A stretch of 20,321 nucleotides of DNA, taken from CAZGUG01 sp964529035 (lineage in GTDB: Bacteria; Bacillota; Clostridia; Ch29). The stretch lies in assembly GCA_964529035.1 (NCBI GenBank), contig CAZGUG010000038.1:1-20321 (forward strand). The letters are read 5' to 3'. Shown here in pieces: positions 13,922 to 20,321 of the stretch (positions are counted from its first letter, which is position 1; the number at the start of each line of letters is the position of its first letter). The position numbers were made by a program, and so were the translations under genes. The notes below the pieces were generated by a model, which worked only from the letters and a program-made list of their open reading frames with translations, made no database searches and was not told the origin of the DNA.

Positions 13922-15103
13922 GTGAAAAAGAGAGTTGTATTGCTGGTTTTCTGCATAATATTAACTCTGAGCCTGGCTTTGACCGGATGTACTCCTGCAG
14001 CACCCACCGAAACCGAGGCCGAAACAGAGCCGGAAGTGGTCAAAGTAGGCTGGATTGGTTCACTGACCGGAGACCAGGCAGTGTGGGGCACCTGTGAACT
14101 CAATACCGTAAAAATGCTATTTGAAGACATAAATGAAAAGGGAGGCCTTTTGGGCAAACAGATTGAGGTTATTGGTTACGATACCAGGGGTGATGCAACC
14201 GAAGCGGTTAATGCGGTTAGGAGGCTTACGGCCCAGGATAAGGTTGTGGCGGTAATAGGCCCGAATGCCAGCGGCCAGGCCATATCAATTTCGTCGGTGC
14301 TTGAAGAGATGCAGGTACCGGATATAGCAACTGTAGCCACAAATCCCAAGGTAACGGTGAACGACGACGGCAGCATAAAGCCCTTCAACTTCAGGGTATG
14401 CTTTATCGACCCCTACCAGGGAGCGGTGGCGGCGGGATACGCCTATGATGTCCTTGGTTTCAGGAAGGCTGCGGTGATCTACGACGTGGCGGATGATTAC
14501 TCCCAGGGGCTTACCGAGTTCTTTGAGAAGTACTTTGTTGAGAAGGGCGGAGAAATTGTGGCCAGGGAAGCATTCAAATTCGGGGACGTGGACTTCAGGC
14601 CCCAGCTCAGCAAAATTAAAGAAGCGGAGCCCGAGATAATATTCATGCCCTATTTTTACAAAGAGGTTGCATTAAGCGCCAACCAGGCCAGGGAACTTGG
14701 CATTGACGCGGTTCTGATGGGTGGAGACGGATGGCCTTCCGAAGTACTGCTGGAAATGGCCAAGGACGCCATAGAAGGATGCTACTTTGTCAACCATCTC
14801 GACTTCGACGACCCGGACGTTCAGGACTTCAAGACCGCCTACACCACAAAATACAACCTGACGGTGGAGCTTAACGGATACCTGGCCTACGATGCGGTAC
14901 AGCTTCTGGTGCACGCCATTGAAAAGGCAAACAGTTTTGACCCGGTTGCAATAAGGGATGCCCTTGAAACGGCACAAGTCAAAGGGATTACCGGCCAGAT
15001 AAATATTAGCAAGGAAACCCACAACCCGGAAGGCAAGGATGCGGCTATCATCAAAATAGTCAACGGCGAGTATGTATTCCAGCAGAAGTACTCTGCTCAA
15101 TAG
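13922..15103 (+). CDS. livJ: Branched-chain amino-acid-type ABC transporter substrate-binding lipoprotein
   Basis: Extracytoplasmic binding protein of the LivJ/LivK family (periplasmic-binding fold type I). The N-terminus is a lipoprotein signal: basic KKR, a hydrophobic stretch to residue 20, and LTGC with the lipidated C23. A short Glu/Thr-rich linker follows. The mature domain begins VKVGWIGSLTGDQAVWG and contains NEKGGLLGKQIEV, VAVIGPNASGQA and ATVATNPKVT, the last matching the ligand-contacting Ser/Thr region of the family. It has 393 residues. GTG 13922 is supported by AAGGAGGG at 13907-13914. It leads the transporter genes. Substrate is inferred as Leu/Ile/Val, but related proteins bind other amino acids, amides or urea. 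Confidence 0.93.
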   Translation: MKKRVVLLVFCIILTLSLALTGCTPAAPTETEAETEPEVVKVGWIGSLTGDQAVWGTCELNTVKMLFEDINEKGGLLGKQIEVIGYDTRGDATEAVNAVRRLTAQDKVVAVIGPNASGQAISISSVLEEMQVPDIATVATNPKVTVNDDGSIKPFNFRVCFIDPYQGAVAAGYAYDVLGFRKAAVIYDVADDYSQGLTEFFEKYFVEKGGEIVAREAFKFGDVDFRPQLSKIKEAEPEIIFMPYFYKEVALSANQARELGIDAVLMGGDGWPSEVLLEMAKDAIEGCYFVNHLDFDDPDVQDFKTAYTTKYNLTVELNGYLAYDAVQLLVHAIEKANSFDPVAIRDALETAQVKGITGQINISKETHNPEGKDAAIIKIVNGEYVFQQKYSAQ

Positions 15104-15107
15104 ATAC

Positions 15108-15134
15108 GGAGAGGGGAAACCCTCTCCTTCCTTT
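15108..15134 (+). terminator. Stem-loop after livJ, probable partial terminator or mRNA stabiliser
   Basis: GGAGAGGG (15108-15115) pairs perfectly with CCCTCTCC (15120-15127) around a GAAA tetraloop, followed by TTCCTTT. It lies 4 bases after the livJ stop and 38 bases before the livH ribosome binding site region. This arrangement commonly gives more binding protein than permease by partial read-through or by protecting the upstream mRNA. Confidence 0.75.
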
Positions 15135-15172
15135 AATCCGGTGTTTTCAGGCTTTGCATAAGGAGGTAAAAC

Positions 15173-16054
15173 ATGTCGGTATTTCTTCAGCAGTTAATCA
15201 ACGGCCTGTCGATAGGAAGTGTGTATGCACTTATGGCGGTTGGCTATTCCCTTGTTTACAGTATAATGAATTTTAGCAACTTTGCCCATGGGGGCGTAAT
15301 AATGATTGGCTCCTATATCGGATTTTTTGCCATGACAGCCTTTCAGATGCCCTTTGCTGCGGCTTTTTGCATCGCTGCGCTGGGAACGGGGCTTTTGGCG
15401 GTGGTAATAGAAAGGATAGCCTACAGCCCCTTGCGGAAAAGAAACGCACCCTTTTTATACTTCATAATATCCGCCATGGGCGTTTCAATATTCCTGGAAA
15501 ATATAATAATAGCCTCTCCGATAGGCCCTACCTTCAGGACCTATCCCAAGGTATTCGGGACGGTACCCTTCATGGTAGGAGGGGTGAACATAGGGCGACT
15601 TGATGTGATGATGTTTGTTATTTCGGCGATAAGCCTTATGATACTTATATTCATAATAGAAAGGACCAGGACGGGCATGGGCATAAGGGCCAGTGCCTAC
15701 AATCTCAGGGCCAGCGCCCTCATGGGAGTCAACACCGACCGGATAATCCTGATAGTCTTCGGGTTGGGGGGACTTTTAGCCGGCATTGCCGGGGTGCTGT
15801 TCGGAATGAAGTACACCGTATACCCACAGATAGGGAACATTACACTGAAGTCCTTCATCGCGGCAGTGTTCGGCGGCCTGGGAAGCCTTCCCGGCGCGGT
15901 TATTGGCTCGGTCCTTCTGGGCATAATCGAAACCTTTACTTCGGGGTACTTGTCTTCACAGTTTCGGGACCTGATAGCCTTTGTCCTTCTGATATTCATC
16001 CTTGTGGTGCGGCCCAGGGGCCTTATGGGCAAAGTTACAGAGGACAAGGCTTAA
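15173..16054 (+). CDS. livH: Branched-chain amino-acid-type ABC transporter permease LivH
   Basis: Integral membrane permease, 293 residues, with about eight hydrophobic segments. Family features include the start QQLINGLSIGSVYALMAVGY, the NFAHGG motif near residue 36, the cytoplasmic segment RTRTGMGIRASAYNLRAS, which contacts the ATPases, and AVFGGLGSLPGAVIGS near residue 240. The protein ends in VRPRGLMGK, usual for LivH. AAGGAGG at about 15160-15166 supports ATG 15173. It is followed by livM after 13 bases. Confidence 0.94.
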   Translation: MSVFLQQLINGLSIGSVYALMAVGYSLVYSIMNFSNFAHGGVIMIGSYIGFFAMTAFQMPFAAAFCIAALGTGLLAVVIERIAYSPLRKRNAPFLYFIISAMGVSIFLENIIIASPIGPTFRTYPKVFGTVPFMVGGVNIGRLDVMMFVISAISLMILIFIIERTRTGMGIRASAYNLRASALMGVNTDRIILIVFGLGGLLAGIAGVLFGMKYTVYPQIGNITLKSFIAAVFGGLGSLPGAVIGSVLLGIIETFTSGYLSSQFRDLIAFVLLIFILVVRPRGLMGKVTEDKA

Positions 16055-16067
16055 AGGGGGGCGGATA

Positions 16068-16964
16068 ATGGACTGGTTTTATATTAAAGGAATTCTTATA
16101 CTTTCCGGGATTAACCTTATGGCGGTGCTGGGCTTGTCGCTTTTAACGGGTTTTACCGGGCTTTTTTCCTTCGGGCATGCGGGGTTTATGGCCATAGGAG
16201 CCTACGTAACCGCCATGGGAACCATGAAGCTTGGTCTTCCTTTTATTCCCGCCCTATTTTTGGGGGCAGCGGGAGCCGCCCTGGCAAGCTTTTTTATAGG
16301 GAGGCTTACCCTCAATCTCAAGGGCGACTACTTTTGTATTGCCACATTGGGCTTTGGAGAGGCCATAAGGCTGATACTGGACAATGTGCAGTACTTTGGC
16401 GGAGCCAGGGGCTGGCCGGGTATACCGGTGAGTACAAACCTCACAACTGTAGTTATAATAGACGTTATAGGGGTGGCGATCCTTGCCAACCTGATACGTT
16501 CAAGGCACGGAAGGAATTTTAAAGCGATACGGGAGGAGGAACTGGCCTCCCAGACCATAGGAATAAACGTGTTCCGGTACAAAATGACCGCCCTTATGAT
16601 AAGCGCAGCCTATGCAGGGGTGGCCGGTGGGATGCTGGCTCATTTGCTGGGATTTATACAGCCAAAGATGTTCCAGTTCATTAAGTCCACCGAGCTTACC
16701 ATAACGGTAATATTCGGCGGCTTAGGCAGTATATCCGGCAGCGTTATCGGTGCATTGGTTCTCACTTCCCTGCCGGAGCTTCTGCGTACCTTTGCGACAT
16801 GGAGGCTGGTAGTGTACGGTGCCGCGGTGGTATTTATAATGATTTCAAGGCCCCAGGGCCTCATGGGTGGCTATGAAATCACCCCCGCAAACATCAGAAA
16901 GCTTTTATCCCGCCGGCAGGGGCTGGCGGGAAAAAAACAGGCGGCGGGGGGAGATAAGGAATGA
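16068..16964 (+). CDS. livM: Branched-chain amino-acid-type ABC transporter permease LivM
   Basis: Second permease of the heterodimeric membrane channel, 298 residues. LLTGFTGLFSFGHAGFMAIG (about 26-45) is the LivM hallmark. GDYFCIATLGFGEAIRLIL and the EAA-like loop GRNFKAIREEELASQTIGIN (about 150-168) are followed by VIFGGLGSISGSVIGA and the closing SRPQGLMGG. The C-terminal tail is basic (SRRQGLAGKKQ). The frame is open upstream into livH, but ATG 16068 after AAAGGGGGG and the encoded N-terminus argue for this start. It overlaps livG by 4 bases (ATGA). Confidence 0.94.
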   Translation: MDWFYIKGILILSGINLMAVLGLSLLTGFTGLFSFGHAGFMAIGAYVTAMGTMKLGLPFIPALFLGAAGAALASFFIGRLTLNLKGDYFCIATLGFGEAIRLILDNVQYFGGARGWPGIPVSTNLTTVVIIDVIGVAILANLIRSRHGRNFKAIREEELASQTIGINVFRYKMTALMISAAYAGVAGGMLAHLLGFIQPKMFQFIKSTELTITVIFGGLGSISGSVIGALVLTSLPELLRTFATWRLVVYGAAVVFIMISRPQGLMGGYEITPANIRKLLSRRQGLAGKKQAAGGDKE

Positions 16965-17737
16965 AGATACTGGAAATAAAAAATCTAACCAAGCGATTTG
17001 GCGGCCTGACGGCGGTGGACAATGTAAGCTTTGAAATTGAAAAGGACAGCATTTTCGGGCTTATTGGACCCAACGGCGCCGGTAAGACAACCATATTCAA
17101 TTTAATAACCGGTATTTACAAGGTGACCGAGGGCGAAATACTCTTTGAAGGCAGCAGAATAAACTCGCTGGAGCCCTACCAGGTGGCGGAGCTGGGTATT
17201 ACAAGGACATTCCAGAACATTCGGCTTTTCAAAAAACTGACCACCTATGAAAACATACTGACGGCTTGCCATTACAACGCCCGGTACAACCTGATGGATG
17301 CAGTATTAAGGAACAAAAGGTTCAAAACCCAGGAAAGGGAGCTTCTGCGGCAGGCGGAAGAGCTTATGGAAATAATGGATTTAACCGACAGGAAAGACGT
17401 TGTCGCCTCGAACCTGCCCTACGGGCTGCAGAGAAGGCTGGAGATTGCAAGGGCCCTGGCGCTGAAGCCGAAGCTGCTTCTACTTGACGAGCCGGCGGCG
17501 GGCATGAACCCCGACGAAACATCAAGGCTTATGGCGCTGATCAAGGAAATAAGGGACAGGTTCAACCTTACGGTTTTGGTTATTGAGCATCACATGGACC
17601 TGATAATGGGCGTGTGCGAAAAGATTGTAGTGATAAACTTCGGCAGAAAACTGGCCGAAGGTACCGCGGGCGAGGTGCAGGCCAATCCCAAGGTAATTGA
17701 AGCGTATCTCGGTGAAGAGGAGGTGGTAGTTTGCTGA
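16961..17737 (+). CDS. livG: ABC transporter ATPase LivG
   Basis: ATP-binding subunit, 258 residues. Walker A GPNGAGKTT is at 36-44, the Q-loop region is TRTFQNIRLF (81-90), the signature LPYGLQRRLEIARAL starts at 152, Walker B LLLLDE is at 172-177, and the H-loop is H210 in VIEHHMDLI. The LPYG variant of the usual LSGG and the GMNPDE stretch after Walker B are typical of LivG. It overlaps livM by 4 bases and livF by 7, so the permease and ATPase genes are translated in a coupled string. Confidence 0.95.
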   Translation: MKILEIKNLTKRFGGLTAVDNVSFEIEKDSIFGLIGPNGAGKTTIFNLITGIYKVTEGEILFEGSRINSLEPYQVAELGITRTFQNIRLFKKLTTYENILTACHYNARYNLMDAVLRNKRFKTQERELLRQAEELMEIMDLTDRKDVVASNLPYGLQRRLEIARALALKPKLLLLDEPAAGMNPDETSRLMALIKEIRDRFNLTVLVIEHHMDLIMGVCEKIVVINFGRKLAEGTAGEVQANPKVIEAYLGEEEVVVC

Positions 17738-18438
17738 GGGTAGAAAACTTAAGCGTTTTTTACGGAGGAATACATGCACTAAAGGGCGTAAGCATAGACG
17801 TTAAGGAAGGGCAGATAGTGTCCATAATAGGGTCCAACGGTGCCGGCAAATCCACCCTCCTAAACACCATCTCCGGGATAGTTAAACCAAAGGGGGGAAG
17901 CATCAGGTATAAGGGCAGGGAACTGTCCAGGCTGCCCCACAGGGTGGTAAAGGAGGGCATATCCCAGGTTCCGGAGGGAAGGCTGGTTTTTGCCAACCTG
18001 ACCGTCAGGGAGAACCTGATGATGGGTGCGTACCTGAGAAGGGATACGGAAGGTATAGAAAAAGACCTGGGGCAGGTCTTCAGGCTCTTTCCCCGGCTGC
18101 AGGAAAGGATAAACCAGATGGCGGGCACCCTTTCGGGCGGCGAGCAGCAGATGCTGGCGATGGGCAGGGGACTGATGAGCAGCCCCGAGCTAGTACTGCT
18201 TGACGAGCCGTCGCTGGGCCTTGCGCCGCTGCTTGTAAAGACCATATTCGAAATAATTGAGGACATAAAGAGCATGAACAAGACCATACTGCTGGTGGAG
18301 CAGAATGCGTACAAGGCCCTGTCAGTGGCCGACAAGGCCTATGTGCTGGAGCAGGGCAGGATTACCATGGAGGGCAGCGCCCGGGAGCTTTTGAGGGATA
18401 AAACAATCCAGGAGGCGTACCTGGGCAGGAAACAATAG
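17731..18438 (+). CDS. livF: ABC transporter ATPase LivF
   Basis: Second ATP-binding subunit, 235 residues, paired with LivG. Walker A GSNGAGKST is at 34-42, the LivF-typical GISQVPEGRLVFANLTVREN at 76-95, signature LSGGEQQMLAMGRGL from 134, Walker B LVLLDE at 154-159, and LLVEQN (187-192) where Gln replaces the H-loop His, as is normal for this subfamily. The start is TTG 17731, supported by AGGAGG at 17718-17723 with a 7-base spacer and by the conserved N-terminus; no ATG fits. It is the last gene of the transporter operon. Confidence 0.94.
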   Translation: MLRVENLSVFYGGIHALKGVSIDVKEGQIVSIIGSNGAGKSTLLNTISGIVKPKGGSIRYKGRELSRLPHRVVKEGISQVPEGRLVFANLTVRENLMMGAYLRRDTEGIEKDLGQVFRLFPRLQERINQMAGTLSGGEQQMLAMGRGLMSSPELVLLDEPSLGLAPLLVKTIFEIIEDIKSMNKTILLVEQNAYKALSVADKAYVLEQGRITMEGSARELLRDKTIQEAYLGRKQ

Positions 18439-18469
18439 AAGGGCAGCCTCATAAGCTGAGGCCGCCCTT
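18439..18469 (+). terminator. Terminator of the liv operon
   Basis: AAGGGC then GCCTCA (18439-18451, one unpaired A) pairs with TGAGGC then GCCCTT (18457-18469, one unpaired C) around a five-base loop, 12 pairs in all. It begins at the livF stop. The following sequence has only short T runs (ACCTTACTTT), so the U-tract is weak. Confidence 0.75.
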
Positions 18470-18557
18470 AACCTTACTTTCAAAATCCAGTGAAAATTAA
18501 AGGAAATTTTTACTGTGTGTAGAACCGTTATGCAAATTAAGATTTATCAAATATTCG

Positions 18558-18634
18558 CGAATGCAATAAATAGGCAGACATCATTCGCTGCGTTCGCTTA
18601 TTCGATTTTCGTACCGCGGGTTACGCTATATAAT
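18558..18634 (+). promoter_or_regulatory. A+T-rich upstream region of the GNAT gene with hairpin and -10 candidate
   Basis: The region 18470-18662 is non-coding. GCGAATGCA (18558-18566) can pair with TGCGTTCGC (18589-18597), nine pairs with one wobble and a 22-base loop. An exact TATAAT lies at 18629-18634, about 29 bases before the GNAT start, without a clear -35. A 13-base string here (18603-18615) is also found in the riboswitch leader at 209-221. Confidence 0.35.
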
Positions 18635-18662
18635 ATCAGGATAACCGTATCAAGGGAGTGAA

Positions 18663-19067
18663 TTGATTTTGCGGAGCATAAGAAAGGCCAAAAAAGAAGA
18701 AGCAAATTGTTTGTCGGAGATAGCCTTTAAATCCGAGGCATATTGGGGTTACGATGAGAATTACATGAAATCGTTCAGGTCCAATTACCGGGTAACTGAA
18801 GAATTTATAAGTAATAATCCTGCTTATATTATTGAAGATAACGAAATTATACTGGGTTTTTACAGTTTTATGATAAATGGCAGGACAGCTTCCCTGGATT
18901 ATTTCTATATTGAGCCAAACAGTATTGGCCATGGGTATGGGAAGTTATTATGGAATCATATGATAAATATGTGTAAGAAAAAGGGTATAGAAAAGGTTGA
19001 ACTGGTAACAAGTCCGCAGGCGGAAGAATTCATTCCAAAAGAAAACGGGGCGCTCCAATTTTTTTGA
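18663..19067 (+). CDS. GNAT-family N-acetyltransferase, C-terminally short
   Basis: A GNAT-fold protein of 134 residues. RSIRKAKKEEANCLSEIAFKS starts the fold, AYWGYDENYM follows, and SIGHGYGKLLWNHMI is the acetyl-CoA pyrophosphate-binding motif. The reading then proceeds normally to VELVTSPQAEEF but ends in IPKENGALQFF. Relatives of this type continue through an EFYxKxGA segment for about another 25 residues, so the last strands appear to be missing or altered. The stop follows a run of seven T (19060-19066), but deleting one T does not restore a family-like tail. The start is TTG 18663 or TTG 18669; AAGGGAG upstream suits either. The gene is A+T-richer than the liv genes. It may be a decayed gene; substrate unknown. 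Confidence 0.65.
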   Translation: MILRSIRKAKKEEANCLSEIAFKSEAYWGYDENYMKSFRSNYRVTEEFISNNPAYIIEDNEIILGFYSFMINGRTASLDYFYIEPNSIGHGYGKLLWNHMINMCKKKGIEKVELVTSPQAEEFIPKENGALQFF

Positions 19068-19094
19068 AAAATTTAAGGGGGGAGGGATCATTTT

Positions 19095-19385
19095 ATGAAA
19101 CTAAGTATATGTGGTTTGGATTGCAAGTCATGTGATTTTTATCAGGTTCAATGCAAGGGATGCAGGGAAGTCAACGGGAAACCGTTTTGGGCTGAAACAG
19201 GATGTGCATTATTTGATTGTTGCTCAGAAAAGGATTTCAAAACATGTGGTGATTGTGATGAATTACCATGCAAACAGTTTATTGAATTAAAAGACCCTAG
19301 TATCAGCCAGGAACAGCACCTAAGGGAAGTAGAAAACAGAGTAAACAGATTAAGAAACCGGCAAACGGATTATAATGCTGAATAA
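19095..19385 (+). CDS. DUF3795-type cysteine-rich protein
   Basis: A 96-residue protein with 11 cysteines, eight of them in four CxxC/CxxxC-like groups: CGLDCKSC (6-13), CKGC (20-23), C37, CC (42-43), CGDC (51-54) and C59. The arrangement beginning ICGLDCKSCDFY, then CKGC, FW and DELPCKQF matches DUF3795 proteins, small metal-binding candidates without known function. The C-terminal third is charged and helical (EVENRVNRLRNRQ). GGGGGGAGGG about 8 bases upstream supports ATG 19095. It lies 27 bases after the GNAT gene and is probably co-transcribed with it. Confidence 0.85.
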   Translation: MKLSICGLDCKSCDFYQVQCKGCREVNGKPFWAETGCALFDCCSEKDFKTCGDCDELPCKQFIELKDPSISQEQHLREVENRVNRLRNRQTDYNAE

Positions 19386-19421
19386 TTTGCCTGATTAATA
19401 CCATTTTTGCTGGAGGTAGAA

Positions 19422-19427
19422 TATAAT
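19422..19427 (+). promoter_or_regulatory. Isolated -10-like box upstream of the membrane protein gene
   Basis: An exact TATAAT at 19422-19427, 35 bases before the next start codon, in the 77-base gap 19386-19462. No convincing -35 at standard spacing. Confidence 0.3.
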
Positions 19428-19462
19428 AGTCGTGTGCAATAAATACTTCAAGAGGTGAAATC

Positions 19463-20269
19463 ATGGAAAATAAAAGGCCTGATGTTTATAAGCTGGAAAC
19501 GGTCGAGGTCGTAAAAGAAAGTTTAAATTTATATAAGAACAATTATAAACTTTTACTCAAAATATCACTGATTAGTTTTCTTATTTCAATTATTAATACT
19601 GTATTTTCATACATTAGAACTGTTTCAGGGGCTGGAGCGGCATACCTTGTAATTACCCTGGCAATATCTCTTATTGCAGCATTTTTTCAGGTGAAGCTGG
19701 CTGTAACAATGTATATCTGCATTTCCAACCGTTACAATGGTAAGACAATCACATTTAGGGAAGCGTTTGAAAAGTCTAAAAAGAGTGTCTGGACTTACAT
19801 TGGAACGATTATCATTTTTATACTTATTATGTTACCATCAGTACTCTTCGCACTTGGGGTGCTCTTTACTGCAAAAACAGAGGTATTAAAGTATTTGCTG
19901 CTGCTGATGGTTGCAGTACCTTCCATATATTTAGTAATAATATATGAATTTGCACCATTGGCTTCGGTTATAGAAAAAGGAAAAAAAGCTCAAGAAGGAA
20001 AAGCAGGTTACTTTAAATTGAGTAAAAGACTTGTCCGGAATAATTTTTGGAGGATAGCAGTATTGATGGCATCTATGATGTTGATAATAAACCTGCCCAG
20101 CCTTTTTACCACAAATATTAATCCGTGGTTTAAGGCATTAAGCGCCTTGAATCAACAAGCTGTGGGCCTATTGCATGATTTTATTCTTGTATTTGTATCT
20201 CCTGCAGTATCTTGCATAGTAGTGGTGCTGTACCTGACATTAAGAAAGAAAGTGGTATATGAGCAATAA
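19463..20269 (+). CDS. Six-helix integral membrane protein, unknown function
   Basis: A 268-residue protein with about six hydrophobic segments near residues 30-50, 58-85, 110-135, 141-165, 195-215 and 237-260. The N-terminus is cytoplasmic-looking and polar (MENKRPDVYKLETVEVVKESLNLYKNNY). The lysine-rich loop EKGKKAQEGKAGYFKLSKRLVRNNFWRI between helices 4 and 5, and the REAFEKSKKSVWTYIG stretch, resemble membrane proteins of the DUF975 or glycerophosphodiesterase-membrane-domain type, but I cannot assign a family firmly. AAGAGGTGA precedes ATG 19463. Its base composition is A+T-rich like the two genes before it. The last 52 bases of the window after it show nothing recognisable. Confidence 0.8.
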   Translation: MENKRPDVYKLETVEVVKESLNLYKNNYKLLLKISLISFLISIINTVFSYIRTVSGAGAAYLVITLAISLIAAFFQVKLAVTMYICISNRYNGKTITFREAFEKSKKSVWTYIGTIIIFILIMLPSVLFALGVLFTAKTEVLKYLLLLMVAVPSIYLVIIYEFAPLASVIEKGKKAQEGKAGYFKLSKRLVRNNFWRIAVLMASMMLIINLPSLFTTNINPWFKALSALNQQAVGLLHDFILVFVSPAVSCIVVVLYLTLRKKVVYEQ

Positions 20270-20321
20270 CTACTGGAACTCTGCCGATTGCGATACCGTC
20301 AAAACAGATAACAAATAAAAA

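Noticed and set aside
19060..19097. Programmed or accidental frameshift at the T7 run restoring a full GNAT protein
   Set aside because: Shifting frame adds only about ten residues (EKFKGGGIIL) that do not resemble the GNAT C-terminus.

Overview
This window looks like a chromosomal stretch from a low-to-moderate-GC Gram-positive bacterium, most likely a clostridial Firmicute. The reasons are strong AGGAGG-type ribosome binding sites, a guanine riboswitch in front of the purine operon, the separate PurS/PurQ/small-PurL form of FGAM synthase, a PurF of the Bacillus type (propeptide plus four iron-sulfur cysteines), a YerC-type TrpR relative, and frequent AGG and ATA codons. I cannot name a species.

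Bases 1-9985 hold a de novo purine operon in the order purE-purS-purQ-purL-purF-purM-purN-purH-purD. It starts from a good sigma-A-type promoter, followed by a guanine riboswitch and a terminator. Most joints from purS to purH are overlaps or very short gaps, implying one transcript with translational coupling. purK, purB and purC, which lie between purE and purS in the Bacillus subtilis operon, are absent; a 130-base spacer is there instead. A bidirectional hairpin closes the operon.

Bases 10011-10489 hold two small minus-strand genes of unknown function, each with its own convincing ribosome binding site; one encodes a two-helix membrane peptide. A divergent yerC-like regulator (10662-10988) and a D-2-hydroxyacid dehydrogenase (11083-12039) follow. 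The dehydrogenase ends at a perfect 28-base inverted repeat that is probably a REP/MITE-like mobile palindrome also acting as a terminator.

Bases 12218-18438 hold nitrogen and amino-acid genes: a class I glutamine synthetase and a complete branched-chain-amino-acid-type ABC transporter (lipoprotein binding protein, two permeases, two ATPases: livJHMGF order). The transporter has a long leader, a stem-loop after the binding protein, and tightly packed permease and ATPase genes ending at a terminator.

Bases 18470-20321 are visibly more A+T-rich and carry a C-terminally short GNAT acetyltransferase, a cysteine-rich DUF3795-type protein and a six-helix membrane protein. This reads as an accessory or acquired segment.

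No CRISPR array, tRNA, rRNA or intact transposase was seen. No clearly new system is evident. The best candidates for a second look are the minus-strand small-gene pair, the 28-base palindrome, the altered adenylylation-site context of the glutamine synthetase, and the truncated GNAT gene.
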